A model generated the notes under the pieces. The model did not search any database and was not told where the DNA came from. It was given only the letters and a program-made list of their open reading frames with translations. This document shows positions 63,950 through 64,000 of a stretch of 64,000 bases of DNA, one piece after another (the first letter of the stretch is position 1; each line of letters begins with the position of its first letter). Made by a program: the position numbers and the translations under genes. The DNA comes from Nemertoderma westbladi (lineage: Eukaryota; Xenacoelomorpha; Nemertodermatida; Nemertodermatidae): the NCBI GenBank assembly GCA_032718475.1, contig JAUCBJ010006998.1, positions 88,253 to 152,252 on the forward strand, read 5' to 3'.

Positions 63950-64000
63950 GTACTCTGCGTTGATACCACTGCTTTAAGCAGTGGTATCAACGCAGAGTAC
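63950..64000. other. Inverted pair of SMART-type PCR adapters (artefact)
   Basis: 63976-64000 reads AAGCAGTGGTATCAACGCAG then AGTAC, the SMART/template-switch primer sequence also used in amplified low-input genomic libraries. 63950-63974 is its exact reverse complement, with a single T between. This is not genomic DNA. Confidence 0.97.

Overview
This is a repeat-dominated, AT-rich stretch of an animal nuclear genome, probably an invertebrate. BEL/Pao retrotransposons are known only from animals, there is a spliced gene for a polypeptide N-acetylgalactosaminyltransferase (GALNT), and coding DNA is sparse among transposons, minisatellites and MITE-like elements. The last 51 bases are an inverted pair of the SMART-type PCR adapter, so position 64000 is an artificial contig end, probably from an amplified low-input library.

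Layout. (1) 1-16502, minus strand: a nearly complete BEL/Pao element (BEL-1) with about 2.9 kb LTRs, a gag-pol reading frame broken once near 10990, a third small ORF downstream of pol, and two LTRs that do not match at their U3 ends. (2) 16503-18472, plus strand: the decayed 3' part of a Ty3/Gypsy pol, abutting the outer end of BEL-1. (3) 18473-22234, minus strand: a full-length RTE-like LINE with an intact 1105-codon ORF, set between two 215-bp direct repeats of the Gypsy tail. (4) 22450-23911: a three-copy 162-bp repeat, a poly-C run and otherwise featureless DNA. (5) 23912-38616: what looks like a satellite array is a stack of about eleven Helitron-like 1.27-kb units, several inserted inside one another. 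Each unit carries about seven RFX/X-box-like palindromes roughly 152 bp apart. A 1.47-kb TA-flanked TIR element sits in the first unit. (6) 38617-49765, plus strand: a young BEL element (BEL-2) whose gag-pol has lost RT, RNase H and most of integrase but still reads as one 1149-codon frame. (7) 49766-56989, minus strand: BEL-3, truncated at both internal ends and joined tail-to-tail with BEL-2. (8) 57612-61834: a 32-bp minisatellite, a MITE with an internal hairpin, a LINE fragment, and a 57-bp minisatellite that appears to have grown from the end of that LINE fragment and has a 9-unit higher-order repeat. (9) 62587-63949, minus strand: the last two visible coding exons of a GALNT gene, the only host gene recognised.

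The main biology is transposon interaction. The inferred order is Helitron-like units nesting into each other, then BEL-2 inserting into the outermost unit, then a rearrangement joining BEL-2 to BEL-3. The least explained observations are the recursive Helitron-like array with periodic RFX-like sites, the BEL family's third ORF with possible splice signals (many in-frame consensus donors in gag, a plausible acceptor before ORF3), and BEL-2 as a candidate gag-only, non-autonomous element. All similarity statements come from reading by eye; no alignment or database search was run.
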